64,000 bases of DNA from an uncultured Clostridia bacterium (GCA_944376655.1 CALWDJ010000007.1:1-64000), one strand, 5' to 3'; positions 54,189 through 63,408 are shown, counted from the first letter of the stretch. The notes: a model not told the origin generated them from the letters alone. Program-made: numbers and translations.

Positions 54189-55205
54189 ATAAAGATAAAA
54201 GTATTCAGAACAGTAACCGCGCTGCTGCTTTTGTCGTGGATGGGAGTAATATTTTATCTTTCCTCGCAAACAGCTGAGGTTTCCTCAGAAACCAGCGGGA
54301 GCATTATTGAAACCCTATTTAAATTTTTTTATCCGGGATTTGACGGGCTTTCGGCATTCAGAAAAGAGGAACTCGTAGCCTCGCTGCAGTTCGCGGCGCG
54401 AAAATCCGCGCACTGCTCCATTTACGGCGTGCTCGGCGTTTTTTCATTTCTCACATTTGTGAGCTACCGGAGGATAGCGTATTCCGCGCGGATTTTTATC
54501 AGTCTGGCTGTCTGCCTTATCTGGGCGGTAAGCGATGAAATACATCAGCTTTTTGTTCCGGGCAGAAGCTGTGAGGCAAGAGACGTGCTGATAGATTTCT
54601 GCGGCTCTCTGCTCGCGGTCTTTGTAATGGCGTTGTTTTCACGGTGCGTAAAATCTATTTATAAAAGAATTAAAACGGTCACGCAAAACGGGAGTGACTT
54701 TCAGAAAAATACAGGTGGGTGCGGTATGAGTAAAAAAGAATTGCTTGAGCAGAATATACAGCTTTTTGATAAACTTACAGCTGCCGAGGAGCGTATTTCG
54801 GCGCTTGAAAAGCAGCTGGCGGAGCGTGATAATGAAATTATTGTGCTCAAAAACGAGAGGGAACGGCTTGAGTCAAAGCTAAACGCCACACCGCCGCTTA
54901 AAGCGCTTGAGGCAAAGGTGGAAAAGCAGGCTTCAGTTTCGCCGGAGATTGAGTACGGCGCGGCGGTTATAGGCAAAATTGTCGTGGAGGCGGCTAAATA
55001 CATAAACCGTGTCACTTCACGCGGTGAACAGGAATATACGAAAGAGCTGATAAACCTTATTCTCGGCAGAACCGAAGTGGCAAAGTCGGAGATACTCGGC
55101 ATTGTTTCTTCCGATGCCGCAGCGGACGAAAAAAAGCGCGGAGCGGACGTTCAGCTTGAGCAGGCAAAGGATTATTTTGAAAGTATAATAGCGCAGGTAC
55201 AGTAA
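54189..55205 (+). CDS. VanZ-family membrane protein read into a coiled-coil protein
   Basis: The frame reads IKIKVFRTVTALLLLSWMG from 54189, an ideal VanZ first helix, but no ATG, GTG or TTG exists there: the first codon that would fit is ATA (54189), 8-9 bases after a G run. The first TTG (54231) lies inside the helix. VanZ features follow, including DEIHQLFVPGRSCEARD and three more helices. After about residue 165 the frame changes to a charged coiled coil (MSKKELLEQ...), with its own AGGTGGG ribosome site and ATG at 54726. So this is either one fused protein with an odd start or two overlapping genes. Confidence 0.7.
   Translation: MKIKVFRTVTALLLLSWMGVIFYLSSQTAEVSSETSGSIIETLFKFFYPGFDGLSAFRKEELVASLQFAARKSAHCSIYGVLGVFSFLTFVSYRRIAYSARIFISLAVCLIWAVSDEIHQLFVPGRSCEARDVLIDFCGSLLAVFVMALFSRCVKSIYKRIKTVTQNGSDFQKNTGGCGMSKKELLEQNIQLFDKLTAAEERISALEKQLAERDNEIIVLKNERERLESKLNATPPLKALEAKVEKQASVSPEIEYGAAVIGKIVVEAAKYINRVTSRGEQEYTKELINLILGRTEVAKSEILGIVSSDAAADEKKRGADVQLEQAKDYFESIIAQVQ
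54726..55205 (+). CDS. coiled-coil protein, probable independent start
   Basis: From ATG 54726 the frame gives 159 residues: a Glu/Lys/Leu-rich coiled coil (about 1-70), a hinge (PPLKALEAKV) and a helical C-terminal half with EYGAAVIGKIVVEAAKYINR. An AGGTGGG sequence lies about eight bases upstream, good for initiation. There is no stop between it and the VanZ part. It resembles small septum-associated coiled-coil proteins of Clostridia in form only; the function is unknown. Confidence 0.45.
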   Translation: MSKKELLEQNIQLFDKLTAAEERISALEKQLAERDNEIIVLKNERERLESKLNATPPLKALEAKVEKQASVSPEIEYGAAVIGKIVVEAAKYINRVTSRGEQEYTKELINLILGRTEVAKSEILGIVSSDAAADEKKRGADVQLEQAKDYFESIIAQVQ

Positions 55206-55238
55206 TATAAATATACTAAATAAAACGGAGGGACGCTT

Positions 55239-55733
55239 ATGTTCAGAGAAATAGCGGCAAAGGAAATTGATACGAATCTTATTAAGGCGATAGCTGACGA
55301 ATGGATGCTGGTTACTGCCGGAGACAGGGAAAAATATAATATGATGACCGCGTCGTGGGGATTCGCCGGCGAAATGTGGGGAAACGACTGTATGATAACG
55401 GTTATAAGACCCCAGCGGTATACCCTCGAATTTATAAATAACAGCGGTTATTTCACCCTCAGCTTTTACGGCGACAATAAGGAAATACATAAGGTGTGCG
55501 GCTCAAAATCGGGCAGGGATACCGATAAGACGGCGCTCACCGGTCTTACTCCCGTGTTTTCGGATAATACGGTTTATTTTGAGCAGGCGAGAATGGTAAT
55601 AATCTGCAAAAAGCAGTATGTCGGTCAGCTTGACCCCGCTGCCTTCACGGATAAGGAGCCCCTGCGCTGGTACAGCGATGATTTCCATTATGTTATAATA
55701 GGCAAAATAGAAAAGGTGCTGGTTAAAGAATAA
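55239..55733 (+). CDS. flavin reductase family protein
   Basis: A 164-residue FMN-binding split-barrel protein. MMTASWGFAGEMWGNDCMIT (about 29-48) and VIRPQRYTLEFI are typical of the DIM6/NTAB flavin-reductase-like family of Clostridia, where Cys in the second strand is common. The substrate is unknown. The ATG follows GGAGG; no operon partner is obvious, and a hairpin at 55787-55808 follows. Confidence 0.85.
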   Translation: MFREIAAKEIDTNLIKAIADEWMLVTAGDREKYNMMTASWGFAGEMWGNDCMITVIRPQRYTLEFINNSGYFTLSFYGDNKEIHKVCGSKSGRDTDKTALTGLTPVFSDNTVYFEQARMVIICKKQYVGQLDPAAFTDKEPLRWYSDDFHYVIIGKIEKVLVKE

Positions 55734-55786
55734 AGCCTTATACGGAAAATAAATTCCGGCGGCAGTAAAATATGATTACATAAAGT

Positions 55787-55822
55787 GCCCGAACTGTACG
55801 GTTCGGGCGCTTATGCTTTTTT
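55787..55822 (+). terminator. terminator after the flavin reductase gene
   Basis: GCCCGAAC (55787-55794) pairs with GTTCGGGC (55801-55808), loop TGTACG; the T run (CTTTTTTG) comes only after a further six bases, so it is moderate. Confidence 0.6.
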
Positions 55823-55910
55823 GCGTAAAAACCGTGTTTTTGTACGTAAAGGGTTAAGAAGCCGTAAGATGCGGATACACAGCCGGCGGTGCGTACAGGT
55901 TATGTATTTC

Positions 55911-55939
55911 TTGACATATCCAGCGTATAGTGGTAAAAT
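55911..55939 (+). promoter_or_regulatory. rny promoter
   Basis: TTGACA (55911-55916) and TAAAAT (55934-55939) with a 17-base spacer; transcription would start about 188 bases before the rny ATG. Confidence 0.7.
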
Positions 55940-55945
55940 TATTAA

Positions 55946-56133
55946 GATAATTCACTTTCTGGCAACATAACGGCATTTCCGTTTGTTATCACTATGTGAC
56001 AGCTTTAAGGCGCCCCGGTATTGGCGAAACCGCGGCAGCTTTGGTTGACTATATCACGGGAGGGAAACGCACGGCTCCCGTTGCCTTTTATAAGGAAAAT
56101 CCGTGCTTTATAATACAGGAGGTAAATAAAGGT
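55946..56133 (+). promoter_or_regulatory. long structured leader of rny
   Basis: About 188 bases separate the predicted start point from the rny ATG and hold no gene. They contain GC-rich pairing segments and a hairpin, ACGGGAG (56056-56062) with CTCCCGT (56075-56081), followed by TGCCTTTTATA, that resembles a weak terminator. It may attenuate rny or be a target for self-cleavage; no known riboswitch class was recognised. Confidence 0.5.
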
Positions 56134-57690
56134 ATGCCCGATACAGCTTTATACTGGATTATTTCGGCTGTTGTCGCGCTTGTGCTTGCCTTAATAGGCT
56201 TTTTTGCCGGTTCCGTCTACCGCCGTAAGTCGGCGGAGGCCACCCTTGGCTCCGCCGAGGATGAGGCAAAGCGCATTTTGAGCGACGCCATGAAAAACGC
56301 AGAATCAAGAAAAAAAGAAGCATTGGTAGAAGCAAAGGAAGAGATTTACCGTCTCCGTCAGGATGCGGAGAAGGAAATCCGAGAGAGAAGGAGCGAGGTA
56401 CAGCGTCAGGAGCACCGTCTTCAGCAGAAGGAAGAGTCGCTTGATCGTAAAATTGACAATCTTGAAGTCAAGGAGGAAAAACTTACCGCTCGTTCAAAAG
56501 AAATCGATGTAAAACTTGAAGAATGTGATAAAATCAAGCAGAGTCAGATGGAAATGCTCGAAAAGATTTCAGGTTTTACCAAAGAGCAGGCTAAGGTCCA
56601 TCTGCTTGACCTGCTTGACGGTGAGCTGAATCACGAAAAGGCCGTCAAAATTCTCGACTATGAGCAGAGGCTAAAAGACGATTCAGACCGCATTGCCAAA
56701 AGCATCATAGGTCAGGCGATACAAAGATGTGCCGCCGATCATTCGTCTGAAATGACCGTCTCGGTTGTGGCGCTCCCGAACGATGAGATGAAGGGACGCA
56801 TAATCGGACGTGAGGGACGCAACATAAGGGCGCTCGAAACGGCGACTGGCGTTGATTTGATAATAGATGACACACCTGAAGCGATAACCCTTTCGAGCTT
56901 TGACCCGATAAGGCGTGAAATCGCACGTGTGACCCTTGAAAAGCTGATACTTGACGGACGTATTCATCCGGCGAGAATAGAGGAAACCGTCGCTAAGGCT
57001 ACTGCTGAGGTTGAAGCTACAATTAAGCAGGAGGGCGAGCGTGCTATGATAGAGGCAGGAATACACAACCTGCATCCGGAGCTTATCAAGCTACTCGGCA
57101 AGCTGCGCTACCGTACAAGCTATGGACAGAACGTACTCAATCATTCGCTTGAGGTCTGCCATCTGTGCGGCCTTCTTGCTGCGGAAATGGGAGCGGATAT
57201 AACCCTCGCCAAACGCGCGGGTCTTCTCCACGATATTGGAAAGGCGCTTGACCACGAACAGGAGGGTACACATATTCAGCTCGGAGTTGAGGCAGCTAAA
57301 AAATACCGCGAGAGCGAAACTGTTATTCACGCTATCCATGCCCACCACGGAGATGTTGAGGCTAAAAATGTTATCGCCTGCATAGTTCAGGCGGCGGACG
57401 CTATTTCAGCCGCTCGCCCCGGAGCGAGACGCGAGAACATAGAAAGCTACATAAAGCGTCTTGAGAAGCTGGAGGAAATCGCCAATTCTTTCAGCGGCGT
57501 CGAATGCTCCTATGCTATTCAGGCGGGCCGTGAGGTTCGTATCATAGTAAAGCCCGAAGCGGTTTCAGACGACCAGATGGTGCTTATGGCTCACGATATT
57601 TCTTCCCGTATCGAAAACGAGCTTGAATATCCGGGTCAGATAAAAGTAAATGTTATAAGGGAAAGCCGCGTAGTGGATTACGCGAAATAA
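56134..57690 (+). CDS. rny: ribonuclease Y
   Basis: A 518-residue membrane-anchored endoribonuclease that starts mRNA decay in Firmicutes. I place the start at the ATG at 56134 (AGGAGG upstream). One N-terminal helix (about 8-28), a long coiled coil (about 40-190), a KH domain with [15 protein letters not shown] (about 219-233) and an HD domain with HSLEVCHL and GLLHDIGKA (about 350-375) appear in order. All catalytic HD residues are in place. It is a single-gene unit with its own promoter, leader and terminator. Confidence 0.97.
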   Translation: MPDTALYWIISAVVALVLALIGFFAGSVYRRKSAEATLGSAEDEAKRILSDAMKNAESRKKEALVEAKEEIYRLRQDAEKEIRERRSEVQRQEHRLQQKEESLDRKIDNLEVKEEKLTARSKEIDVKLEECDKIKQSQMEMLEKISGFTKEQAKVHLLDLLDGELNHEKAVKILDYEQRLKDDSDRIAKSIIGQAIQRCAADHSSEMTVSVVALPNDEMKGRIIGREGRNIRALETATGVDLIIDDTPEAITLSSFDPIRREIARVTLEKLILDGRIHPARIEETVAKATAEVEATIKQEGERAMIEAGIHNLHPELIKLLGKLRYRTSYGQNVLNHSLEVCHLCGLLAAEMGADITLAKRAGLLHDIGKALDHEQEGTHIQLGVEAAKKYRESETVIHAIHAHHGDVEAKNVIACIVQAADAISAARPGARRENIESYIKRLEKLEEIANSFSGVECSYAIQAGREVRIIVKPEAVSDDQMVLMAHDISSRIENELEYPGQIKVNVIRESRVVDYAK

Positions 57691-57702
57691 TTGAAATAAA
57701 AA

Positions 57703-57739
57703 AATCTCCGGCAACTCAGCTTGCCGGAGATTTTTTTGC
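57703..57739 (+). terminator. rny terminator
   Basis: AATCTCCGGCAA (57703-57714) with TTGCCGGAGATT (57721-57732), followed by TTTTT. Confidence 0.92.
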
Positions 57740-57782
57740 TACTGTAATAACAGAATATTTTTCGCACAGTATATGATACAGA

Positions 57783-57811
57783 AAAAGCCGCTGCAAAACA
57801 CAGCGGCTTTT
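57783..57811 (-). terminator. rplJ-rplL terminator
   Basis: AAAAGCCGCTG (57783-57793) with CAGCGGCTTTT (57801-57811), 24 bases beyond the rplL stop on the minus strand. Confidence 0.85.
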
Positions 57812-57834
57812 CAAATACAAGAATGTATTGCTGC

Positions 57835-58212
57835 TTATGCAAGCTCAACAGTAGCGCCGACCTCGGCGAGCTTAGCCTTCATAGCTTCAGCGTCTTCCTT
57901 GCCGACAGCTTCCTTGAGGGTCTTCGGTGCGCCGTCAACGATAGCCTTAGCCTCAGCAAGACCGAGACCGGTTATCTCACGAACAACCTTAATAACCTTA
58001 ATCTTTTCAGCGCCGACTTCCTTGAGAACGACATCAAACTCTGTCTTCTCCTCGGCAGCCGCAGCACCGCCTGCTGCCGGAGCAGCAACAGCGACAGCCG
58101 CCGCAGCGGATACGCCGAACTCCTCTTCTACTGCTTTAACGAGCTCTGAAAGCTCAAGAACTGTAAGAGTCTTTAACTCTTCAATCATAGCTGTGATTTT
58201 CTCAGATGCCAT
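57835..58212 (-). CDS. rplL: 50S ribosomal protein L7/L12
   Basis: A 125-residue stalk protein that contacts translation factors. An N-terminal dimerisation helix pair ([20 protein letters not shown]), an Ala/Val-rich hinge (about 35-50) and the C-terminal domain ([33 protein letters not shown] region near 90-105) are present. Strong codon bias. The ATG follows GGAGG. It follows rplJ by 39 bases. Confidence 0.97.
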   Translation of the reverse strand: MASEKITAMIEELKTLTVLELSELVKAVEEEFGVSAAAAVAVAAPAAGGAAAAEEKTEFDVVLKEVGAEKIKVIKVVREITGLGLAEAKAIVDGAPKTLKEAVGKEDAEAMKAKLAEVGATVELA

Positions 58213-58251
58213 TTTATTTTCCTCCGTATTTTAAATTTGATTTGTTTTTAA

Positions 58252-58761
58252 TTATTCCGCGTCTGCGGAGCCGTTTTTATCGACAATGGCCTGTACCGCG
58301 CGCGCGAATGCGGCGATAGGAGCCTGGAATGCGCTGCACACGGTAGCAAGAAGAACTTCCTTTGTGGGCAGCTTGGCGAGTGACTCGATAGTGGCGACAT
58401 CCACAACCTCACCGTCGAGGAAGCCGGATTTCACCTTGAAATTATCGTGACCCTCAGCAAATTTACAAAGTATTCTCGCAGCGGCTGTATAGTCCTCCTT
58501 AGAAAGGGCAAGCGCTGTCGTTCCTTCGAGAACCGATTTCATACCCTCAACGGAAGTCCCGTCGATAGCTCTTCCGAGTATAGTGTTCTTTACGACAAAA
58601 TACTCGACTCCGTTTTCACGCAGTTCCTTACGGAGCGCGGTATCATCGCTCACGTTGATTCCCTTGTAATCGACAATAATACCTGTAACGGCGCCGGCGA
58701 TTTTCTCCTTGAGCTCGGCGACCTGCTGCTGCTTTTTTTCCAAAACTGAAGCGTTAGGCAT
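58252..58761 (-). CDS. rplJ: 50S ribosomal protein L10
   Basis: A 169-residue protein that anchors the L7/L12 stalk. VADYKG-type stretch VDYKGINVSDDTALRKELRE (about 30-49) and YFVVKNTILGRAI are conserved. The ATG follows GGAGGTG; the upstream L10-leader RNA binds the L10/L12 complex for autorepression in other bacteria. Confidence 0.97.
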   Translation of the reverse strand: MPNASVLEKKQQQVAELKEKIAGAVTGIIVDYKGINVSDDTALRKELRENGVEYFVVKNTILGRAIDGTSVEGMKSVLEGTTALALSKEDYTAAARILCKFAEGHDNFKVKSGFLDGEVVDVATIESLAKLPTKEVLLATVCSAFQAPIAAFARAVQAIVDKNGSADAE

Positions 58762-58905
58762 TTTTTCACCTCCGTGACAAATAAAATAAGCCCGTCCAAA
58801 GACATAAGGACGGGCGTAAATAAACAGTTATTTAAGCGCACACCTCGGCAGGCGTCATACTTACGACCGGACGGTCACCTGCTGTCTCTGGATTGCAACA
58901 TTAGA
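58762..58905 (-). ncRNA. L10 leader (rplJ autoregulatory RNA)
   Basis: Read on the minus strand, the 5' region carries AGACAGCAGGTGACC and GACGCCTGCCGAGGTG, the conserved core of the L10 leader to which L10(L12) binds, followed by a GCCCGTCC...GGACGGGC hairpin next to the rplJ ribosome site. The length and position, between the promoter and rplJ, fit the known element. Confidence 0.88.
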
Positions 58906-58934
58906 ATTATAACGGATAAATACTGTTTTGTCAA
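58906..58934 (-). promoter_or_regulatory. rplJ-rplL promoter
   Basis: On the minus strand TTGACA (58929-58934) and TATAAT (58906-58911) are spaced by 17 bases and point into the L10 leader. Confidence 0.9.
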
Positions 58935-58946
58935 GCATTTTTTATT

Positions 58947-60212
58947 TTACGCATTAGCGGTCTGGACGGCGGGCGAGGGCTCCGGCTCGGGCTGCGGGGC
59001 AGACTGCTCATCAGGCCGCGTTCCGGACTGCGGTTCTCCGCCGCTTTTGCCTCCTGAAAGAATCAGCTTGAGCAGTACCGGCGTAATAAGCGCCGCCACG
59101 ACGACGCAGAGCACTATCGCGGGGAAAATCGATGAGTCGATATTTCCGCTGTCAATACCCTTCTGTGCCACCATAAGCGCGACCTCGCCGCGGGCAACCA
59201 TTCCGATACCGACCGTCAGCGCGTCCCGGTTTTTCATTTTACAGATTTTTGCGGCGGCTCCGCAGCCTATGATTTTCGTGATAACCGCCATTACCGCGAG
59301 TACCGCGGCAAACAGTATAATGCTCGTGTTTATGCCGGTAAGGTCGGTTTTAAGTCCTATATTGGCGAAAAACACGGGTGAAAAAAGCAGATACGAGGCG
59401 GCTGTTACCTTTTTGGCGACATACTGGCGCGAATTTGTCACGTTGCAGAGAATAACGCCCGCAAAATACGCGCCGGTGATATCGGCAACGCCGAAGAAAC
59501 GCTCGGCGCAGTAAGACATAATAAAGCAGAAAGCCAGCGCCCATACCGCCACCCGGCGGCTTGTGCCGTGGTTGATTGATATTTTTTTGAATATCTTATA
59601 TACTATAAATCCGACTATCGCCGTAAACACGAAAAAAGCGAGAATTTTAAGTGAGATTATACCGGGGTTTACCGAGCTGTCCGAAAGGGCGGAAAGAATG
59701 CTGAGAACGACTATGCCGATTATATCGTCGATTATGGCGGCGGACAGTATTGTGGTACCGACCTTTGTTTTGAGCTTGCCCATCTCGTTGAGCGTCTCGA
59801 CCGTTATGCTTACCGAGGTCGCCGCGAAAACCACGCCGACAAACGCAGCTTTTATCAGACTCTGATAATCGGCTCCGGCGCCGAAAAACAGCAGGTAAAC
59901 ACCGCCGCAGCCCACTATGGGAACAAAAACACCCAGCACCGCGATAAGACAGGCGGCGGGACCGGTGTGCTTCAGCTCGTTTATGTCGGTGTCTATTCCG
60001 GCGATAAACATAAGCATTATTACGCCGATTTCGGCGGTCTTCACAAGAAAATCGGACTCGTGAAGAAGTCCCACGCCGCTCGGACCGAAAATTATTCCGG
60101 CAAGAAGTGCGCCGACTACCTGCGGAAGATGAACGTGTGCCGTCATAAGCCCGAAAATTTTTGTAAAGAGCAGTATAAGGGCAAGAGACAGCAGAAAATT
60201 ATATGAATCCAT
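58947..60212 (-). CDS. CPA2-type cation/proton antiporter
   Basis: A 421-residue membrane protein of about 12 helices, similar to NapA/KefB-type monovalent cation:proton antiporters, likely for Na+ or K+ homeostasis. The N-terminal MTAHVHLPQVVGALLAGII (about 23-41), the ATSVSITVETLNEM stretch (about 146) and the functional core SAAIIDDIIGIVVLS with paired Asp (about 170) are present. The C-terminal 30 residues are Pro/Glu-rich. I place the start at the ATG at 60212 (GGAGAG upstream). There is no regulatory TrkA domain. Confidence 0.88.
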   Translation of the reverse strand: MDSYNFLLSLALILLFTKIFGLMTAHVHLPQVVGALLAGIIFGPSGVGLLHESDFLVKTAEIGVIMLMFIAGIDTDINELKHTGPAACLIAVLGVFVPIVGCGGVYLLFFGAGADYQSLIKAAFVGVVFAATSVSITVETLNEMGKLKTKVGTTILSAAIIDDIIGIVVLSILSALSDSSVNPGIISLKILAFFVFTAIVGFIVYKIFKKISINHGTSRRVAVWALAFCFIMSYCAERFFGVADITGAYFAGVILCNVTNSRQYVAKKVTAASYLLFSPVFFANIGLKTDLTGINTSIILFAAVLAVMAVITKIIGCGAAAKICKMKNRDALTVGIGMVARGEVALMVAQKGIDSGNIDSSIFPAIVLCVVVAALITPVLLKLILSGGKSGGEPQSGTRPDEQSAPQPEPEPSPAVQTANA

Positions 60213-60305
60213 TGAAATTCTCTCCGTTTTTATTACATTTGCTCGCACATATTATTATACTGAAACCGAAACCTTTTTCAAGATATAAAATAAATGAAAA
60301 TACTG

Positions 60306-60361
60306 TTGACAAAGGGCGAAATACAGTGTATTATTTATCTGTACTACTTATATTAGTACAG
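60306..60361 (+). promoter_or_regulatory. promoter and operator of the YtrA-type operon
   Basis: TTGACA (60306-60311) and TATTAT (60329-60334) have a 17-base spacer. A perfect 8-bp inverted repeat, CTGTACTA (60339-60346) and TAGTACAG (60354-60361), lies at the transcription start, where GntR/YtrA proteins bind to repress their own operons. Confidence 0.7.
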
Positions 60362-60397
60362 TTGAGAAACAGATAAAAAAGTAACGGAGGTGCGTAT

Positions 60398-60772
60398 TTG
60401 CTGCAGCTTAATTATAAAAGCGGCGTGCCGCTGTGCGACCAGATAGTAAACGGCTTTATCCGCATGAAGGCGCTGGGGCTCTCAAAGGGCGGCGACCAGC
60501 TACCGAGCGTGCGCGCTCTTGCGGTGGAGCTCTGCGTGAATCCGAATACTATACAGAAAGCCTATCAGATACTTGAGAGCAGCGGCGTCATTTATTCGGT
60601 GAAGGGGAAGGGCTCCTTCTTTTCCGACGACGCGGCGTCTGATATAGCGGTGCTGCGCGCCGTGAAAAAGGATTTCAGGACAGCGGTGGAAAACGCGGCG
60701 GAGCTCGGCATCACGGCGGACGAGCTTAAAGCCATTGTTGACGAGGTTTGCGGAAGGGAGAACGGTCGGTAA
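60398..60772 (+). CDS. GntR family regulator, YtrA subfamily
   Basis: A 124-residue regulator with a winged helix (about 5-75; GDQLPSVRALAVELCVNPNT-type recognition region) and a short YtrA-like C-terminal dimerisation stretch. The start is a TTG behind GGAGGTG. YtrA proteins repress ABC transporter operons and respond to cell-wall antibiotics in some species. It overlaps the next gene by one base and has a palindromic operator upstream. Confidence 0.88.
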   Translation: MLQLNYKSGVPLCDQIVNGFIRMKALGLSKGGDQLPSVRALAVELCVNPNTIQKAYQILESSGVIYSVKGKGSFFSDDAASDIAVLRAVKKDFRTAVENAAELGITADELKAIVDEVCGRENGR

Positions 60773-61671
60773 TGATAAAATCCGTAGGACTTACAAAAAT
60801 ATTTGACGGAAAAAAAGCGCTTGACGGTGTTGAATTTGAGATACCCGAAGGCTCTATTTTCGGACTTGTAGGCTCAAACGGGTCTGGCAAGTCTACATTT
60901 TTGCGTCTTGCCGCCGGAATATATATGCCGGACGGCGGGGATATAACCGCGGGTGGAGAGCGTATTTTCAATAATTTCGCGCTGAAATCGGAAATTGCCT
61001 ATGTCGGGGACACTCCGTATTTTCTGCCGAACGCCACAATAAGGGAAATGGCGCGCTTTTACCGCAGAATGTATCCGAAGTTTGACAATAATCTTTACAA
61101 CCGGCTTATAGAGATTTTTCCGCTTGACTACAAGGCGAGGATCGCCACGATGTCAAAAGGAATGCAGAGGCAGGCGGCGCTGATAACGGCGATAGCGTCG
61201 TCGCCGAAATATCTGCTGCTTGACGAGGCGTTTGACGGGCTTGACGCGGTTATGCGCAAGGTGCTTAAAAGTATACTGATAGAAGCGTCCGAGGAGCGTT
61301 CCCTTACTACGGTAATTTCGTCCCACAATCTTAAAGACCTTGAATTTCTGTGCGACAGGGTAGGTCTTATACATCTCGGAAAGCTGGTTTTCAGCGATGA
61401 GACCGAAAACATAAAAAGCCGCATACACAAGGTGCAGATGGCGTTCAGGCAGATACCCGAAACCTCTGTTTTCAGCGGTCTTGACGTTGTTAAGGTGGAG
61501 CGCAGCGGCTCTATAATATATATGATAGTAAGAGGGGACGAGGAGGAAATAATGCGCTATATAGGGCGTCTTTCCCCAATATTCTCGGAATGTGTCGAGC
61601 CTACGCTCGAGGAGATATTTGTATATGAACTGGAGGCGAAGGGCTATGATGTCAAAAATATCATCAGTTAG
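60772..61671 (+). CDS. ABC transporter ATP-binding protein
   Basis: A 299-residue ATPase. Walker A VGSNGSGKST (about 35-44), a variant signature MSKGMQRQAAL (about 127-137) and Walker B LLLDEAFDGLD are present; the C-terminal 80 residues are an accessory domain. It is an exporter-type ATPase of the YtrB/YhcH kind. I place the start at the ATG at 60772, overlapping the regulator stop by one base. The permease gene overlaps its end by 26 bases. Confidence 0.9.
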   Translation: MIKSVGLTKIFDGKKALDGVEFEIPEGSIFGLVGSNGSGKSTFLRLAAGIYMPDGGDITAGGERIFNNFALKSEIAYVGDTPYFLPNATIREMARFYRRMYPKFDNNLYNRLIEIFPLDYKARIATMSKGMQRQAALITAIASSPKYLLLDEAFDGLDAVMRKVLKSILIEASEERSLTTVISSHNLKDLEFLCDRVGLIHLGKLVFSDETENIKSRIHKVQMAFRQIPETSVFSGLDVVKVERSGSIIYMIVRGDEEEIMRYIGRLSPIFSECVEPTLEEIFVYELEAKGYDVKNIIS

Positions 61672-63346
61672 GTTTCATCCCGCTTTCAGGCTTTACAGAT
61701 ATTCAGTAAAGCGTACAATGGGGCTCACGGTGCTCATGACCGTATTCCTTATGCTTATCTGTCCGGGTTATGTTTTTATGCATATAAACCATGTGCTGAA
61801 ACTCGGCAGCACGGATATGAAGGTATACGATTTAAACAGGGACCTGCCCACCCTAATACTCATAGTGACCGTTATAACAACCGCAGCGGCGATACTCTAC
61901 CTTTTTATAAATTTCGCTTTTCTGTACGGCAGAAGCTCAAGCGATTTTTTCCATTCTCTGCCGCTGAACCGACGCTCACTGCTCGCCTCAAGATTTTTCG
62001 CGGGTATAGTTCCTGTGCTTATGCCGATGACCCTCACCTATGCCGCTATGTGCGGTCTGCTCGCGATAGATTATATCAGCGGGAATATAAGGCTTATACT
62101 GTGGGGATTTGTTTACAATATTCTCATACTGCTGATGTCCTGCGCTTTTTCAATGATATTCATCGTGGCGTCAGGCAGTGTCTTTGACCTTATAATTTCG
62201 TTTTTTACCTTTAATATCGGAATCGCGGTAGTCCAGCTTATAAACCAGAGCTTCTGCGAGGTTTACCTTTTCGGCTTCCCCCGCGGTGAGATTCCGGCCT
62301 TCTTTACGAATTCTTCGCCTTTTATTTACGCGTTCGTGACTTTTTCCGAGCTGATGAACGGCAGCGAAAGGACGCCGGCGGATTTCGTGATATTTACCGC
62401 GAGGCTCCTGTTTGTTACGGCGGCTTCGCTTGTCGCCGCGTTTCTGCTTTACAGCCGCCGCAAGAGCGAGAAAAGCGGCGTTTCGTACGCTTACAGATTT
62501 CTTTATGTTGTCTGCGCGCTTATCGTGGGAGTAATAGGGGCTTACGCTCTCGGCACGATATTCGCCGGAGACCAGGTGACGCCTGTTTTCTGGGTATTTG
62601 CCGTAATAGGCGGAATGCTGGCGGCAGTAACCTTCGGCGCGGTAAATGACCGGGGATTCAAATCGTTTAAAAAATCGCTTGTGATAGGCGGCTGCTCGGC
62701 GGCGCTTATCGGCACGCTGGCGCTTTTCCTCTGGAGCGGAGCGTTCGGTTATTCGTCGCGCATACCTGAAAAGGAGTCGGTGAAAAGCGTGTCGGTCGCG
62801 TTCGGTCAGTTTTCGGTCGAGTTTGACGACCCGTCTCTTGTTATAGACCTTCATAAAAAAATAACAGAGCAGAGTGGCGGCGATGGGTACGGTGAGATAA
62901 ATATCAGCTATAAGCTGAAGTTCGGCGAGCTTAAAAGAACCTATTTTGTGGATTACAATGATTTTTCCGATGAGCTTCTCAAAATAATAAAAAGCGAGGA
63001 AAACATTGAGAACATAAGGGAAAGCTTCGACGCTTTCACCGGAAACAATCTTTCGCTTTCGTTCTACTATGAGGACGACTGGATAGACCCGGTGCCGATA
63101 ACTGCTTCAGAGCTTAAGGGACTTAAAGAGGCTTATGTATCTGATATACCCTCAGCCACTGAAGACTCGGTGGAGGGCGCAACCCGTATTTCCTGCGATA
63201 TTACGGGTTTTGACAGGAACTATGATTACTGCTATTATTCTGTTTATATAGAAGAAGGCTTCACAAATACCATTGAATACCTTGAAAGCCTTGATTTGAA
63301 GCAGAGGGCCGTCGCTTACAATACCGATACGACAGTGCGGGAATGA
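61646..63346 (+). CDS. ABC transporter permease, YtrC-like
   Basis: A 566-residue membrane protein: a first helix (about 25-45), further helices through about residue 360 (six or so at the N-terminal side, then three near 270-360), and an extracytoplasmic C-terminal domain of about 190 residues that is acidic and beta-rich. I place the start at the ATG at 61646, inside the ATPase gene (GGAGG upstream). It forms with the two upstream genes a regulator-ATPase-permease operon; the exported compound is unknown. Confidence 0.83.
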   Translation: MMSKISSVRFHPAFRLYRYSVKRTMGLTVLMTVFLMLICPGYVFMHINHVLKLGSTDMKVYDLNRDLPTLILIVTVITTAAAILYLFINFAFLYGRSSSDFFHSLPLNRRSLLASRFFAGIVPVLMPMTLTYAAMCGLLAIDYISGNIRLILWGFVYNILILLMSCAFSMIFIVASGSVFDLIISFFTFNIGIAVVQLINQSFCEVYLFGFPRGEIPAFFTNSSPFIYAFVTFSELMNGSERTPADFVIFTARLLFVTAASLVAAFLLYSRRKSEKSGVSYAYRFLYVVCALIVGVIGAYALGTIFAGDQVTPVFWVFAVIGGMLAAVTFGAVNDRGFKSFKKSLVIGGCSAALIGTLALFLWSGAFGYSSRIPEKESVKSVSVAFGQFSVEFDDPSLVIDLHKKITEQSGGDGYGEINISYKLKFGELKRTYFVDYNDFSDELLKIIKSEENIENIRESFDAFTGNNLSLSFYYEDDWIDPVPITASELKGLKEAYVSDIPSATEDSVEGATRISCDITGFDRNYDYCYYSVYIEEGFTNTIEYLESLDLKQRAVAYNTDTTVRE

Positions 63347-63374
63347 GATATATTTTAAAAATGCGATAAAAAAG

Positions 63375-63408
63375 GCCTGCCGCAGATGAATTTTCATCTG
63401 CGGCAGGC
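63375..63408 (-). terminator. prs terminator
   Basis: GCCTGCCGCAGATGA with TCATCTGCGGCAGGC; on the minus strand it is followed by CTTTTTTATC, so it ends prs. On the plus strand the T run is poor. Confidence 0.85.

Noticed and set aside
56015..56060. T-box-like GAAACCGCGG followed by an ACGGGAG hairpin in the rny leader
   Set aside because: The leader is too short for a T-box stem I, no specifier loop is visible and rny is not a usual T-box target.
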